From positions 1 to 64,000 of the forward strand of contig CAKKTI010000039.1 of the NCBI GenBank assembly GCA_920105805.1: DNA of 64,000 nt. The letters are read 5' to 3'. The notes under the pieces are model-generated. The model had not been told where the DNA came from. It searched no databases and saw only the letters and a program-made list of their open reading frames with translations. Position 1 is the first letter of the stretch. Every line of letters begins with the position of its first letter. The position numbers and the translations under genes were made by a program. Below, in pieces: positions 46,187 to 57,419 of this stretch. Origin of the DNA: Condylostoma magnum (taxonomy: Eukaryota; Ciliophora; Heterotrichea; Heterotrichida; Condylostomatidae).

Positions 46187-46637
46187 TTTATTAGTTCAAC
46201 TTAATAAAAGTTGCTTTTCTAATAATGAGGCAAATGCAATGTTAATCACGATATAGGCGTAAATTTTCATGTAAATAAGATCGTTAAAGCTTTCCATTCA
46301 TAATATTTTGGTGAAATTGTACGAATACTAAAGATAGTCATTAATACACATAATATTTTGTTAATAAAACAAAGGTAATTGATTAATAACATCTGATTAG
46401 CATATATGATAAAATAATTTAATTTATCAACTGTTTTTAATAATTCAGGCTTAAGCAAAATTATATATTATTAAGTGAGTACTAATTTATTTTAGATAAC
46501 AATGGAAAGCTATACAAAAGACTATTAACAGCTGTTATACAACTCCAAACCTTTTCAAAGGTAATTTACCAAATTAATTATACTTGTTTATTCTGGCTAG
46601 AGATTAAGAGAATAGTAGGCCTTGACCTTAACTTCTA
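46187..46637. other. Intergenic stretch with one doubtful small ORF
   Basis: About 450 nt, AT-rich. A plus-strand ORF at 46502-46615 would encode 37 residues starting MESYTKDYQQLLYNSKPFQR and ending TAG TAG. It is hydrophilic and could be a real small protein or the last exon of something larger. I give it low confidence and see nothing else here. Confidence 0.3.
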
Positions 46638-47447
46638 CTAATACAGTATTGATTCCTATCTATTTCCTAAAAAGCTTATTTTAGGATCAACCTTTTTGTA
46701 TGCTAAGGTTTTATTCTTTAAAACTCTTACAATTTCTAGATGTTCTTTTGATTATGCTAATTACTAAGGAGTTCTTCCTGCAATATCAAAACAAATAGGG
46801 TTTGCATTTCTTTCTAATAAAAAATTCAAAATCTCAACTTAATTTCTTTTAGCAGCTCAATGCAAGCAAGTTTAAAGAGTAGAATCTCTAATTTAAATTA
46901 GTTCAGGATATAAATACACAAGTTATTCAATTATTTGAATATCTCCCTCTTTTACTCCTTTAATAAAGGCTTTGTACTTTGGATGTTTTTTAGTTCTTTC
47001 AAAAGAATTTAAACGTTTTAGCTCACTTTACTCTTTTCTTAAACCATTAATAGATCTGTTTACTTAAACCTTAAAGCTATCTTATATTCCTTTTAGTTTT
47101 TGATTATAACAGTTGAAATAGATCTATAAATTTTACTATGAGGCTTCAACTGCAGACTTGCCTAAAGCTAGATTAGTCACCTTTTCCCTGTCTTTTAATT
47201 AAAAGGTAAATTTGCTTACTATTTACTGCTTTTATTTAGGTTTTTACTATACTTTTGATATTACTTTTTCACTTTGCGGTGTTTTAGCTCTAGACTTAAC
47301 AGTTGCATCATATTTCCTAATAAAACTCCTTTAGCTTAGGACAGATCTTCCCTATGACATGTTGCGTCTACTGAATAGTGAGGATCTATTAATGATAAGT
47401 CTTTTGGTTCTGCTTGCATTATCATAAAAACCTTAACTTTTTAACAT
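46638..47447 (-). CDS. Ankyrin-repeat protein
   Basis: Frame of 269 residues, ATG at 47447, ending TAG TAG (46640-46635). The first 160 residues are basic and Gln-rich with a coiled-coil tendency. Ankyrin repeats occupy the last 100 residues: DIQIIEQLVYLYPELI, TCLHWAAKRNQVEILNFLLE, and GRTPQQLAQSKEHLEIVRVL. Related to the gene at 34723 through the HWAAKRN repeat. The start is 13 nt from that of the divergent EF-hand gene. Confidence 0.75.
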
Positions 47448-47460
47448 TTTGTAATAAAAT

Positions 47461-47760
47461 ATGGCCCAGGAAGAAGCTACCCCTCTCAGTGAATAAGAAA
47501 TTGAGCAATTCAACGCATCTTTGTTATCCTTTTTACGCGATAAGGATGAATCTTAACTAGAAATTCTTTTTGGTCTGTTTGATAGAAACAAAAACGGAGT
47601 TTTAAGTGGAGATGAAATTAAAACTGTAATGGAGTAAGTATCAGGTCATGGATTTTCTAATGAATAAGTCTAATCTCTAATTAGCTCAGTAGATGCTAAT
47701 GGGGATGGAGTTGTTGATATTAGAGAGTTCATTGGAGTTATGCATAGGTTTACTGATTAG
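47461..47760 (+). CDS. Two-EF-hand calcium-binding protein
   Basis: Frame of 99 residues with a canonical EF-hand pair: DRNKNGVLSGDE (about residue 41) and DANGDGVVDIRE (about residue 79), both with all calcium-coordinating positions. The stop is taken as TAG at 47758-47760 after RFTD, backed by TAA at 47767. The frame stays coding-like for some 30 further codons, so a longer C-terminus is possible. Likely a small calcium sensor or buffer. Confidence 0.75.
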
Positions 47761-48116
47761 TTAGATTAAAAATTTAGTATAATATGTAAAGAAAATTAGG
47801 TTATAGATGGAAAGGAGGAGTGTATTACAGTGTTAAAAAGTGAGAATTGGCGTTATATATCATGAAGGAATTTATGAAAAGATATTATTTAAATTTGTAA
47901 GGTAATTTTGTTTATAGAAGGTAGTAAAGAAAGGATGGATAGAACTAGGTAAAAATAATGTTTTATGTGTGTTATAATCTTTATAAATACCAAAACATAA
48001 AATACTGATATAAATACAGCTACCGGTATATTTAATTATACTCATTTTGAGTAATATCGATTCTATATTATAACTAAGTACTTTTCCTACATATTACTAA
48101 AACATACTCAAAAATA
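47761..48116. other. Intergenic stretch between convergent genes
   Basis: About 355 nt of AT-rich sequence between the EF-hand gene and the AlkB end. The first 90 nt could extend the EF-hand protein. No RNA gene, repeat or other clear ORF seen. Confidence 0.4.
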
Positions 48117-51100
48117 TTAATTAACTAACCCCTTCTCCAACTTATGAATCATATCATTGATTAACACTCTAACTTCATTCCTAACTGACTCAGTTGACTT
48201 AGTCTTTAACATCTCAGCCTCAGTTTCCTTCTACCTAGCATACGGCACAGCTTCATCACTAATCGACAACGTAGAAAACCAAGTTGGCAGATCAATTTCC
48301 TCATCATACCTCCTAGCCTCAGCCTGCATATACCTTACCATAATAAACGGATGAATCTACCTCAAAATAACTGTAATAGACCTCCCCTGCATATCAGACG
48401 GCCTTACACAGTGCTTGATGTTATTAGACGCAAAGCTCAAGTCCTCCATCTCACACACAACTCCCCTGGGACACGGTATAGTAAACGCTCCATTGCAGAA
48501 CCCGTAAAACTGCGATCCAAAGCTGAGTCTAGAGTCACTACAGAGCTTGAACGTGAAAATTGGTTGTCTAAATCTAACAGCGTCGTCAAAGTGTTATGCC
48601 AGGCCCTCCGTGCCTGTATGATATATGTTCATAGCCACTGAGTTTATAAAGTCCTTAGGTACTATACCATTATCAGACAGTACTTTCTCCACATCCGTCC
48701 TAAATCAGAGTGGCGGGGGAGAAACATCCACTCTCACTCCTCCAGCTATGGAAGACTGAGGTTCTGCAAGTTGGCATGCAGTCCACATGTACCGCACTCC
48801 AAAGAAGAACTTAGTGCGCTTTAAAACACTTCCCACCTTAGTAGGCTGGGCTGTATTAGGCAGAAATTGGCCCTTTTTAAAATCTTCTTCCACCTCGAAG
48901 GCCTTTTCCTCTAATTTTTCAAGCTCCTCGTTGGAGAAGATGTTCTCGTATGTAACTACTCCTACTCTTACTAGGTCGCCTTCTTGGAAGTTTTCCCAGT
49001 TTTTAAAACTTGGAGGAAGGTCGTCTTTGTGGAAGTAAAAGATCTTCTTGAGGACCTCTCGGCCTCTTAGTTTAAGCTTCTCCTGCTTTGTGATGAGGTC
49101 GTATGAGAAGCTGTCGCGGGTGTTGATTATGTAATAAAGCATTGGAGGTTAGGAAACTAGTTCTTGAAGACCGTCGCCTCCGAAGTAGTCAGTTTGAGTT
49201 TTTATTTAGTTGCATTAGGGGCAAAAATTACTGTTTTGTTGGTGGTAAGCTAGTATATAGGAAATGTTTCATTGTTTTAGTTGCTTTTATGGGGTAATTG
49301 GACAGTTGCAGTTTTTTAATACAGAGTTTATTCTTACATGGGGTTATAGTTGCTTTGTACCGTGGATGTGCTGTCTGTGCTTTATCCAGTCTACCAGCAT
49401 GCCTTGTATTTTCATTTCTAGTACTTATATATACGCACAAAGTAGGATTCGAGTTCTTTTAGTAGAAATTTGCCAAAGTTACTTTGTTATGTATAGTTCT
49501 AGTTTGATTCTTAAAGCTTATCGTTTACTGAGTTCAGATGGACTGAAATTTAAACTAAGAGAGTTCTTAACTGCCCTTGTGCTACAAGCTCCTTTCTATG
49601 TTATGAATCCTATAAAAACCTGTCCTCTTTCTCCTACTTTACCTGGCTTAAGCAGATATTTATTACTAGGATTTAAATGAATCGCTGTAAGAGTATCATG
49701 TCCAAACAACCTTCATATTTCTGAAATTCCTTATAAAACATAATTTGTTTCTTCTTTATGCTGATTTAAAAAGAAATCCTTACATTTAGACTCAGGGCAT
49801 TTTTTCAGTACACTGGTATACAGCCATTACCTACTGAAAATCTCGTCTATTTTCCCCTATACATCCATAATATACCCTTACTCCTCCTCTGGTGTCAAAT
49901 TACACCGCTTCAATGTTCCAACTTAAAACGCTAAGGGTGCCAAAGGCTTATACTTATCCTCTACTCCAGACTACTTACTCTCACTGGGGAGTATATAGGT
50001 AACTCCGCAACACCTTTGTATATTAGCTGCAGATTACTTTTTTCTTATAAAATGCGCATTTGTCTACTTTTATTTCAACAAATCCACTTCTTGCTTTTCA
50101 ATTTCCGCCTGAATATCTATAGGTGCATATCCAGACTTAAAATCAATTCTATATCCAAGCTCCTAAGGAGGCCTGTGTCTAAACTCATTAGTCATAGGAT
50201 TAGGAACATTTTATAGTAAAGAACTGATTAATTTAGCCTTCTACGAAGGCCTTCCTCTTCTCTAAGGAGTTTATTATACAGGAACAGGAGTTTCCTTTAC
50301 CTCAGTAATAACTTTTTTCTCAGGCAGTTTTTCCTACTCAAACGGCCTTGTGCGCTTTAGTATAGATTTAGGGGCAACTGGTGCTGAGTTTTACTTCTTA
50401 GGAATTCGTATACTTTATATCAACTTATCTAATTTCTACTTTTCCTGCTTAGACTTAATTTCAGTATACTCAACAACGGTTTTTTACGGAGTTTTTTACT
50501 GCCTTGCAGCTTATTTTAGTAATTTAAGCGGCTAGTTTATCCTTATAAGAGTAGAATCGTCTTTTTTCTTATCTCCGAAAATTTGGTCAAAGGCCGGCAA
50601 TTTTACTACATTTCCAGTTTCTTCGTTTAGCTTAGGAAGTCGTATTTGGGTAGGAGATTGTCCATTTCTGGATTTTAAGGCTGAGTCATCTCCAGTGCTC
50701 TAAGTTTAATGGCTATCATCGGACCTAGAGTCAGTTTTGCTTTACTAACTTGATTGAGCACAATCTTTTATAATATTTATATAAACAGACTCACCCGAGA
50801 TAAATGTGGAAACTGGGCCATTGTTTCTCACCCAGCGATAGAAACCCTTCAAACTGTTTTGGTAAATCCTCTAGAATATCTACTAAGAAACTGCATCTGG
50901 ATCCAAAACTCCTAAAAGTTTGCCAACAGTATCCCAGTAAATCTTCTTATATAAATTCTTTACTGAAATTATGCAATGGAATAAATCATATAATTTCAAC
51001 TATTTTTCATGAATATGAAAGACAGCATCAGGCACTGGCAGTTTGTTCAGATTGCAGTAGGAGCGTAATAGCAGTTGAAAGTTTACCTTCGGCTCCTCAA

Positions 51101-51284
51101 AGCTTGCAGTTGGGATCCTCTGTTTTAGCAGTCCTGGGACATTACAACCACAAATACAGGGTTTTTGGGTGCTGTTCTTATCTAGTGCCAAATCAAGGTA
51201 GAACGATGGCACATCCTTTATTGGTATAGTGAGCAGGGTCTCTCGGTCCTTGTATCTGTTTTTTTATTTACGCACAGAGTTCAT
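48117..51284 (-). CDS. ARID/AT-hook protein in frame with an AlkB-type 2OG-Fe(II) dioxygenase
   Basis: Read as one frame of 1055 residues. Residues 75-150 look like an ARID DNA-binding domain (KLYDLFHCIISVKNLYKKIY, WDTVGKLLGVL, IYQNSL). An AT-hook follows (TPQRRGRPSQKAK, about residue 330). Cys pairs (CNCP, FCPQC) near 680-700 suggest a zinc site. An AlkB domain comes last: AMNIYHTGTEGLAQHFDDAV with the HxD iron ligands, then IKHCV with the distal His, and GRSITVILR with the 2-oxoglutarate Arg. The two halves are separated only by TAA CCT CCA ATG in frame (49151-49140), and TAA is Gln in this genome. They are thus either one fused protein or two genes 6 nt apart. Known AlkB homologues demethylate RNA or DNA; the DNA-binding half points to DNA. 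Confidence 0.7.
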
Positions 51285-51391
51285 TGTTTTAAAATTATCT
51301 CTCAACCTCTTGTATAGTTTGACAGTAAAAGGGGAAATTTTAAGAGAAAATAAGTAAATTTTAAAGTTGTTTTTTAGATTTTTATACAAAA

Positions 51392-52159
51392 CTATCTGTC
51401 TAGTAGGCAATTAATTATTCTATGGAGTAATTGCGGTGCATGAGCTTCTTTTATACTAATTTCTGTCTTAAGCTCCGCTGGTATTTTGTGAGCTTCTATT
51501 GAAAAGTCTTCAACGGTAATAATTCAGTCGCTTTATTATTGGGTTATTTAAGCTTGGATATAGTGGCCGTGGTATCTAACTGTCAGTCTGAATCGTTTAT
51601 TGCCTACAACATCAACTTAAAATCCTCCAAAGTTGTGATAAAATTTCAATATTTTTGTAATTTTATTAATTTTAGTTTTGTGGGAATTACTTTAGTGCTG
51701 AATTCGTTCATTTATTTACTCTATTTCTTGCTATAGTTATTATTTTGTATCTTTTTGTTATACTATATTACTTTCAAACCTATTTTTACATTCAAAGATT
51801 GAGTGTTTTATTTTATATAACTATTCTCTCAAACTTCTCTTTTCTAATTACATTTTTTTATATTTCTCAGTAAGATCAAGTTCTTTGAATGACTAAGAAA
51901 GGTTTTCCTTTGCTTGATTAATTTCGTGGATTACTTGCTTTTATACATCATCAATATCTACGTTTGACTATAATTCATTTAACTGTTTTATTACAGTTTG
52001 TAGTTACTCTAATCTTTCATTAACAGCTTACTTTTATAGTTAATTTTCACTCATCTCGTTTTTATTTAGCTCAATTATCTAGTTGCAAGATGTTAAGGTT
52101 CTTTTAGACCAGTTGTAATTATCCTTAGCCCTCTTCTACTAGTCAATTTAAATATCCAT
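51392..52159 (-). CDS. Coiled-coil protein with RWD-like C-terminus (Spc24/Spc25-like candidate)
   Basis: Frame of 255 residues. Residues 1-165 are continuous coiled coil rich in Gln, Glu, Lys and Leu. The last 90 residues switch to a compact alpha-beta pattern: ILKFYHNFGGFQVDVVG, RFRLTVRYHG, WIITVEDFSI and a final helix APQLLHRIINCLLDRQ. Coiled coil followed by an RWD fold is the architecture of the Spc24 and Spc25 subunits of the NDC80 kinetochore complex. No invariant motif exists to prove it, so other RWD proteins remain possible. Stop TAG at 51394-51392. Confidence 0.5.
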
Positions 52160-52197
52160 TTTGTAAATTTTAGCGGTAGTAATATTATGAATAAAAT

Positions 52198-54612
52198 TTA
52201 TCTATTTAAAAACCTTCTAGGAGGAGTTAAAGTTGGCAAGTTTAGTTTTGGAGTTTCCTTTTTTGGTATAAGCAGCTTAGGAGTTGATGATTATCTATAT
52301 TTTTACTTGTTTTACAGTCTCTTCAATCTCTATCAATTAAATTTAGTGGATTTTATTGGTTTTAAGGCTATAGGAAGTTTTGCTATATTTCTAATAAGAT
52401 TCAAAGCTTTGTTAGAAGAATTTTGTTAAATGTTTTTTTATAATGCTTTGTTAGTTATTTTGGTTATTTTTGCTTCACTTTATATTTTACTTATGCCTGG
52501 ATTATCATTGTTGAATTGTACAGGAATATGATCCTCAACTTATAGTAGTTCTGGCCGTTCAAAGGCTTAATATACATAATTCAGTCAAACTTTAGATATT
52601 GTGGACCCATTACCTATAAGAATTGACCTACCTCCTTATACAAATTAGATCGATGTTACTTACTCAGTAAACTGAAGTTCTTTTAGTAAGTTTTTATTAA
52701 TATCTCAAAATTTGATCTTTTTATCTTTTGAGGAAGTGGCTAGTATATCATTTACATAATCAATCGAGTAATCTAGTATTCTCTTATCATGTCCAGTTGG
52801 CTTCATTTGATTAATTTGCTTTATAGAATCATACTCAAGCAAAAGATAATCTATCTCCCCTGACTTTCAGCCTATAACAAGCACGTTATCAATAGAACTT
52901 AGTTAACTTACACCCATTCCTATCTTTAGCCTCTTAATTTAACTTATATTATCTTGCTGTATTTTTGATATCTTTAAATATCCATCAATACAAACAGTGA
53001 TTAAATATTCTCTGATTTCTCTAAACATATAAATTTAGTTTTTGTGTAGATGAAATCTTCCGTAAACCTGCCTTCAATTTCCAGTGTTCACTACTATTAA
53101 TAATCCTTGTCCAATAGTAAATCCAATAAAAGCCTCCATTTAGCTATCAGAATGTAATGGTTTGTCATGACTCATAAATTACAACTCCGAATCATGCAAT
53201 GGTAGCTCATTATTCAGTATATGCATTGTGATTATAGATTAACCTACATTTTTTCTCTCAGCATCTCTAATCTACTGTGGCTCTACTATATCATCTATAT
53301 TTCCCGTAAGCAATTAGTAACTAAAAATACAAATTGATCCATTTGACAGTAAGCAGATCAATTGCTTTTTTATATCAAGGTAGTGAATCTCTTGTATATC
53401 TGATCTAGTAGGAGGAGGGAAAACAGTTGACTATAATTCTCCAGTTAATTTATACAGTTGAATGGTATTATCGTCAGTCAGTACACCAATATGCTGATCT
53501 GTCTTGAAGATTTATTTCACTTAGTTATCACATTTAGCAAAAAAATCGTATTTAAAATGAATCGAAGCAATCACTAAAACTCCTCCTTATGCGTATGCGA
53601 TTGTACTAGAATTTAAAAAATTCACATAGCTTAATTAAGAGCCGTATTTGGTTGGCAGGGGGAAAGTGTATATCAAGGAAAATTAATTAAAATCTCAGAT
53701 TCTAATTGTACAGTCCAAACTCACTGTCAGTAAAAAGTTCTAGTTTTATGTAAGCTTAATAGAAGCAATTGGCCTAGAATGAGCCTCAATTAGATTACAG
53801 CATCTACCTTCATGGAAAAGATTATAAACCGCTATATGTCCATTATAGCCACCTGCAATTATATACTCAAAACTTAAATTACAGTCAACATCTGTTATAA
53901 ATGAATTAGGTACAACTTAATTAATTATTTAAATCAGCCGATACAATTTTATATTATAAATAATCATCTAGTTGTTGTTATAAATCATTAAAATTTTACC
54001 TTTTAAATCGATTTTAGTGCTTTTAATTCAATCTAGCTCTGTTTAAATCTCTTTTATTATATTTATTTTTACACTTATTTTTTTGCCTTTAGGATCAAGC
54101 CAGGATGATTGCTAAACGTCAAATTCGTTTTTTATTTAAAGCTTAGCGAAACTTATACAACTTTTGCCTATTAATATCAGTAATTCTTTCTTGTCAATAT
54201 AATGCATATTAAAGATTTACTAATAATTTAGCTATACAGTTTTTATATAATCTAATAAGTCACTTAAAATGAGTAACCTATAATCATTTGTTGCTAAAAT
54301 ATACAAGTGCTGTTTGGATAAATAAATTATACTATTAGCCTCTGAAATATTATACGAGTCAATGAATACTTTTCTATGCTTTTCTACTCCCTTTAAATCA
54401 AAAAGATATAATTACCGCCTGTTAAATGAGACATATAGGTTGAAATTTGGATTCCATAGTATTTATCTCAAATGGAACTATTGCTTTTTAAACTTTGTTT
54501 CCTTTTTAACTCCTATGTATTCAATCAATTACTACTTTTGGACTTTAGTAGGAGATTTTAGATGATCTTAGAAATCAATTTTACTTACTCTAGTTTTTCT
54601 CTAACTATACAT
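52198..54612 (-). CDS. Large WD40-repeat protein
   Basis: Frame of 804 residues, ATG at 54612, stop TAA at 52200-52198. Divergent WD40 blades are spread over most of the length, for example FITDVDCNLSFEYIIAGGY, FLLTVSLDCTIRIWDF, and DILATSSKDKKIKFWDI, enough for two propellers. The C-terminal 80 residues are basic and Pro/Lys-rich. Such tandem propellers are common in ciliary transport and axonemal proteins, but I cannot assign it to a family. It starts 11 nt after the tandem stops of the next gene upstream. Confidence 0.75.
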
Positions 54613-54626
54613 ATTTTAAAATTTTA

Positions 54627-55334
54627 CTAATCATACCTCAAAGCTTTTCTGATAATTCTTCTTTTGTTGAAATTTTGTTTTATTGGATATTTCCAGTCGT
54701 AGTCTTATGCATCAGAGGTTCTGCTTACTACCTATTGTTCACTAAATAACGCATTACTAGGGGTCTTTTCCCCCTTTATAATAAAAGACTAATTGTTTCT
54801 AGCTTTTACATACTCAACAACGAATTTCATGAGAATCCTAAATTACACTGCAATTTGAGAAACTTCATCTCCGTATACAATATCACCGATATTTTACAAT
54901 TTTGTTAGTTATTCGTATATACAGTCTTTTTAACTATCGAAATTTTTCCTTAGATCTTCAAGAACGAATACTAAGAAATCATATAGGTTTTATTTGAGCT
55001 TCTATTATTTTGTTTTTTAAGGAGTATGCTCAGGGTTGTAGAAATGTTAACCTACAAGAGATTATTCCTACGATTAGATTTAATCTAAGGACTATTAGAT
55101 ATTTGAATTTGTTAGAATTGTGGCTTATTCGAAATTTATCTCATCTAAGTCCATAAGCTCAGTCAGTACATTTTCCCCAACTACTTATACAGGCTGAAAT
55201 AAACTTGAAAATTTAGTAAAATTCTACGAGAAGTTATCAGATAAGGTGATAGATGTTGGCATCAGCTAGTTGTTAATCGGCTGGTTATTAAAAGCCAATT
55301 CATTCTAAAATTTAAAAACTTCGTTTTCAGACAT
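54627..55334 (-). CDS. Hypothetical hydrophilic protein
   Basis: Frame of 235 residues, ending TAG TAA (54629-54624). It is acidic in the first half (Asn, Gln, Asp, Glu) and contains a helical centre (LYDFLVFVLEDLRKNFDSQK, then QFRILMKFVVEYVKARNNQ). The C-terminus is basic (NFNKRRIIRKALRYD). No domain recognised. Its start faces the coiled-coil gene at 55394 across 59 nt. Confidence 0.7.
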
Positions 55335-55393
55335 GATTATTCTTTAATTTTTATATTTTCATAGTGATTAGGTAACTCGTTAGATAAATTAAT

Positions 55394-56263
55394 ATGTAAT
55401 GTAAAACAGATTTAGAATAGCGTGTACAGGATTTAGCTATATATATCAATATTAACACTTTATGACTGCAGAGCAAAAACGCAGATCTTGATATAGATCT
55501 GGAATCACTATTACAATAAACACCTATTGGATAACTAGATTATGTACAGACCATTGTAAAATTTATTATAGATAATTAACCAGATAATGACGAGGAAAAT
55601 TATTTAAAGTATCAGCACGCTTTATAAAAACTAGAGGGAGAGATAAGAAATCATATCAAGATTTAATAATAATTGAAATTATACGTAGAATCTTCGTAGT
55701 TGGAACTAGAGGAATACTAGAAATTGGAGTAGGAGGCATCTTAATAGAATTAAACTGCTATTATGCAGCTAGAATTGTAAAATAAAAGGCTGTAGGAATA
55801 AGTAGAAAGTTTACATAACCAGTTTCAACTATCTTCGATTAAAAAGCTATAAATATAGCTATAAGGTTGTAAAAATGAACTTAGTATCAAAAATAACATT
55901 ATTCATAATTTAAACAAGAAATTAGTACAATTAAAGCAATAATAAAGTAAAAAAGTTATTAAAAATTACTAAATTAGCACATAACATAGTTTCAAAGACT
56001 ACTACAAAGACAAATTGAAGGATAAGAAGCTAGATATTTCTTTATAGGAGAAAATGATAAGGAAAAATAGGATTTCTCCGTACAAGAAATCTTCCCTTAA
56101 CTCCAATAGAACTGATAAATCTAACTTATAACGATGTAATGATAGCCTTTTACTAAGTTCTAGCAGATCCTCAAGAAAAATGGAATAAAGGACATTGAGC
56201 AATGAAAGATATATCAAACTAAGCAAAATCAACAAACCAAATTTAAATTCATCTAGAAGGTAA
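55394..56263 (+). CDS. Coiled-coil protein
   Basis: Frame of 289 residues from ATG at 55394 (MQCKTDLEQRVQDLAIYINI) to TAA at 56261-56263. The ATG at 55462 is in a different frame and is not the start. Residues 55-190 are coiled coil (ALQKLEGEIRNHIKIQQQLK; QLELQNKRLQEQVESL). The last 80 residues are basic and Ser-rich. Probably cytoskeletal; no family recognised. It converges with the next minus-strand gene at a distance of 43 nt. Confidence 0.7.
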
Positions 56264-56306
56264 GATTATAATTATAATTATTCTATCAATCTCTTATATT
56301 ATTTCC

Positions 56307-56987
56307 CTATTTTTGCTCAATTTCAGATTCTAAGTAATTCTCCCTAACCTTTAAACTATTAAAGTCTTCAGAGCAGTCTTATACAAATTTTAAGATTTAT
56401 TACTTTTCCTACTATAGCAAATCTAACTCTACTTACAATTTTTCTACTTCTCTTACTATAGGCCTAAACTCCTTCAAACGGTCCAATTTTAGCACCATCT
56501 GCTCATTATTTCTACCCTATTGCATACTTTGGCTGATAGCAATGGCCATTTAATTAATTGCTTAGTCAAGGTCCTCGTTACTGGTAAATCCTTAACTATT
56601 TTACAACTTTTGTGATAATATTTCCTTTAGTTCACTTTCAGTTTCCTATACTTTTAACAATTATTTTTTAAATTCTGTATGCTTTTATGCTACTAAAGCC
56701 ATTCTAGTTTAAATTTAGTAAAGTTGTTGATTCAGGTCCTTTTAATTCTATGATGCACCTCAATCTCTTAGGGATTTTAAAACTCCACACAATTAGTGAA
56801 GATCAGACCCATCATTGGTTCTGAATTTGGCAACATAGTCTACTACGGCTGCTGTTAGGTCTAAGTGTCTGGTTCTTTAGATTGTTGATTTGCTGTCCAT
56901 GCTTTAAACATATTATTCAAATTCCTCTGCGGATTACTCATATTCGTCAAGGCGGAAATTAGTGGTATCGTGATTAAGGGATTTCAT
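56307..56987 (-). CDS. Coiled-coil protein
   Basis: Frame of 226 residues, ATG at 56987, stop TAG at 56309-56307 after EIEQK. A short mixed N-terminus contains VVDYVAKFRTNDGSDLHQL. Coiled coil runs from about residue 85 to the end (FKKQLLKVQETESELKEILS; VEKLQVELDLLQQEKQQIL). Length and layout resemble small kinetochore or axonemal coiled-coil subunits, but nothing specific is seen. Confidence 0.7.
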
Positions 56988-57419
56988 ATTTTAAAATTTA
57001 ATCTGTTTTCTGAACTACTTTATGTATAATTAAGGGTTTTTGCAGTTGCTTAGGTTTAAGTATACTTAACTAAGCTTTTTAAAATTATTACATATATAAG
57101 TGATAAAGTCTATATTGAACTTAATTGCTTTAAGGAAACTAAAATGGATATATCATAGAATTATTATAGGAAAGGATAGTTTTAATCACCTTTAAATTAT
57201 ACTATATCAGTGTTTGTAAAATGGACAGTATTATTTAAAGTAATAGAGGGAGTATATTGGAAGTTTCTGGGATTAAATAAGTAGCTACATTAATACGATT
57301 TTACTCAATTACTAAGCTTATAATTGCATGTATATAATACAGTCAAATTATCCAACTATTCTTTAACCCCATTGACAAATGAGTACTAACCTATTCATAA
57401 TCTTAATTATTAAAAATAT
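56988..57419. other. Divergent intergenic region
   Basis: About 430 nt between the coiled-coil gene and the channel gene, AT-rich, presumably holding both promoters. An ATG at about 57221 opens a short ORF (MDSIIQSNRGSILEVSGIK) of some 50 residues, which I regard as doubtful. Nothing else seen. Confidence 0.4.

Noticed and set aside
49264-49680. Plus-strand hydrophobic ORF starting MFHCFSCFYG
   Set aside because: It lies opposite the ARID/AlkB gene, whose minus-strand frame is continuous and hydrophilic for over 1000 codons.
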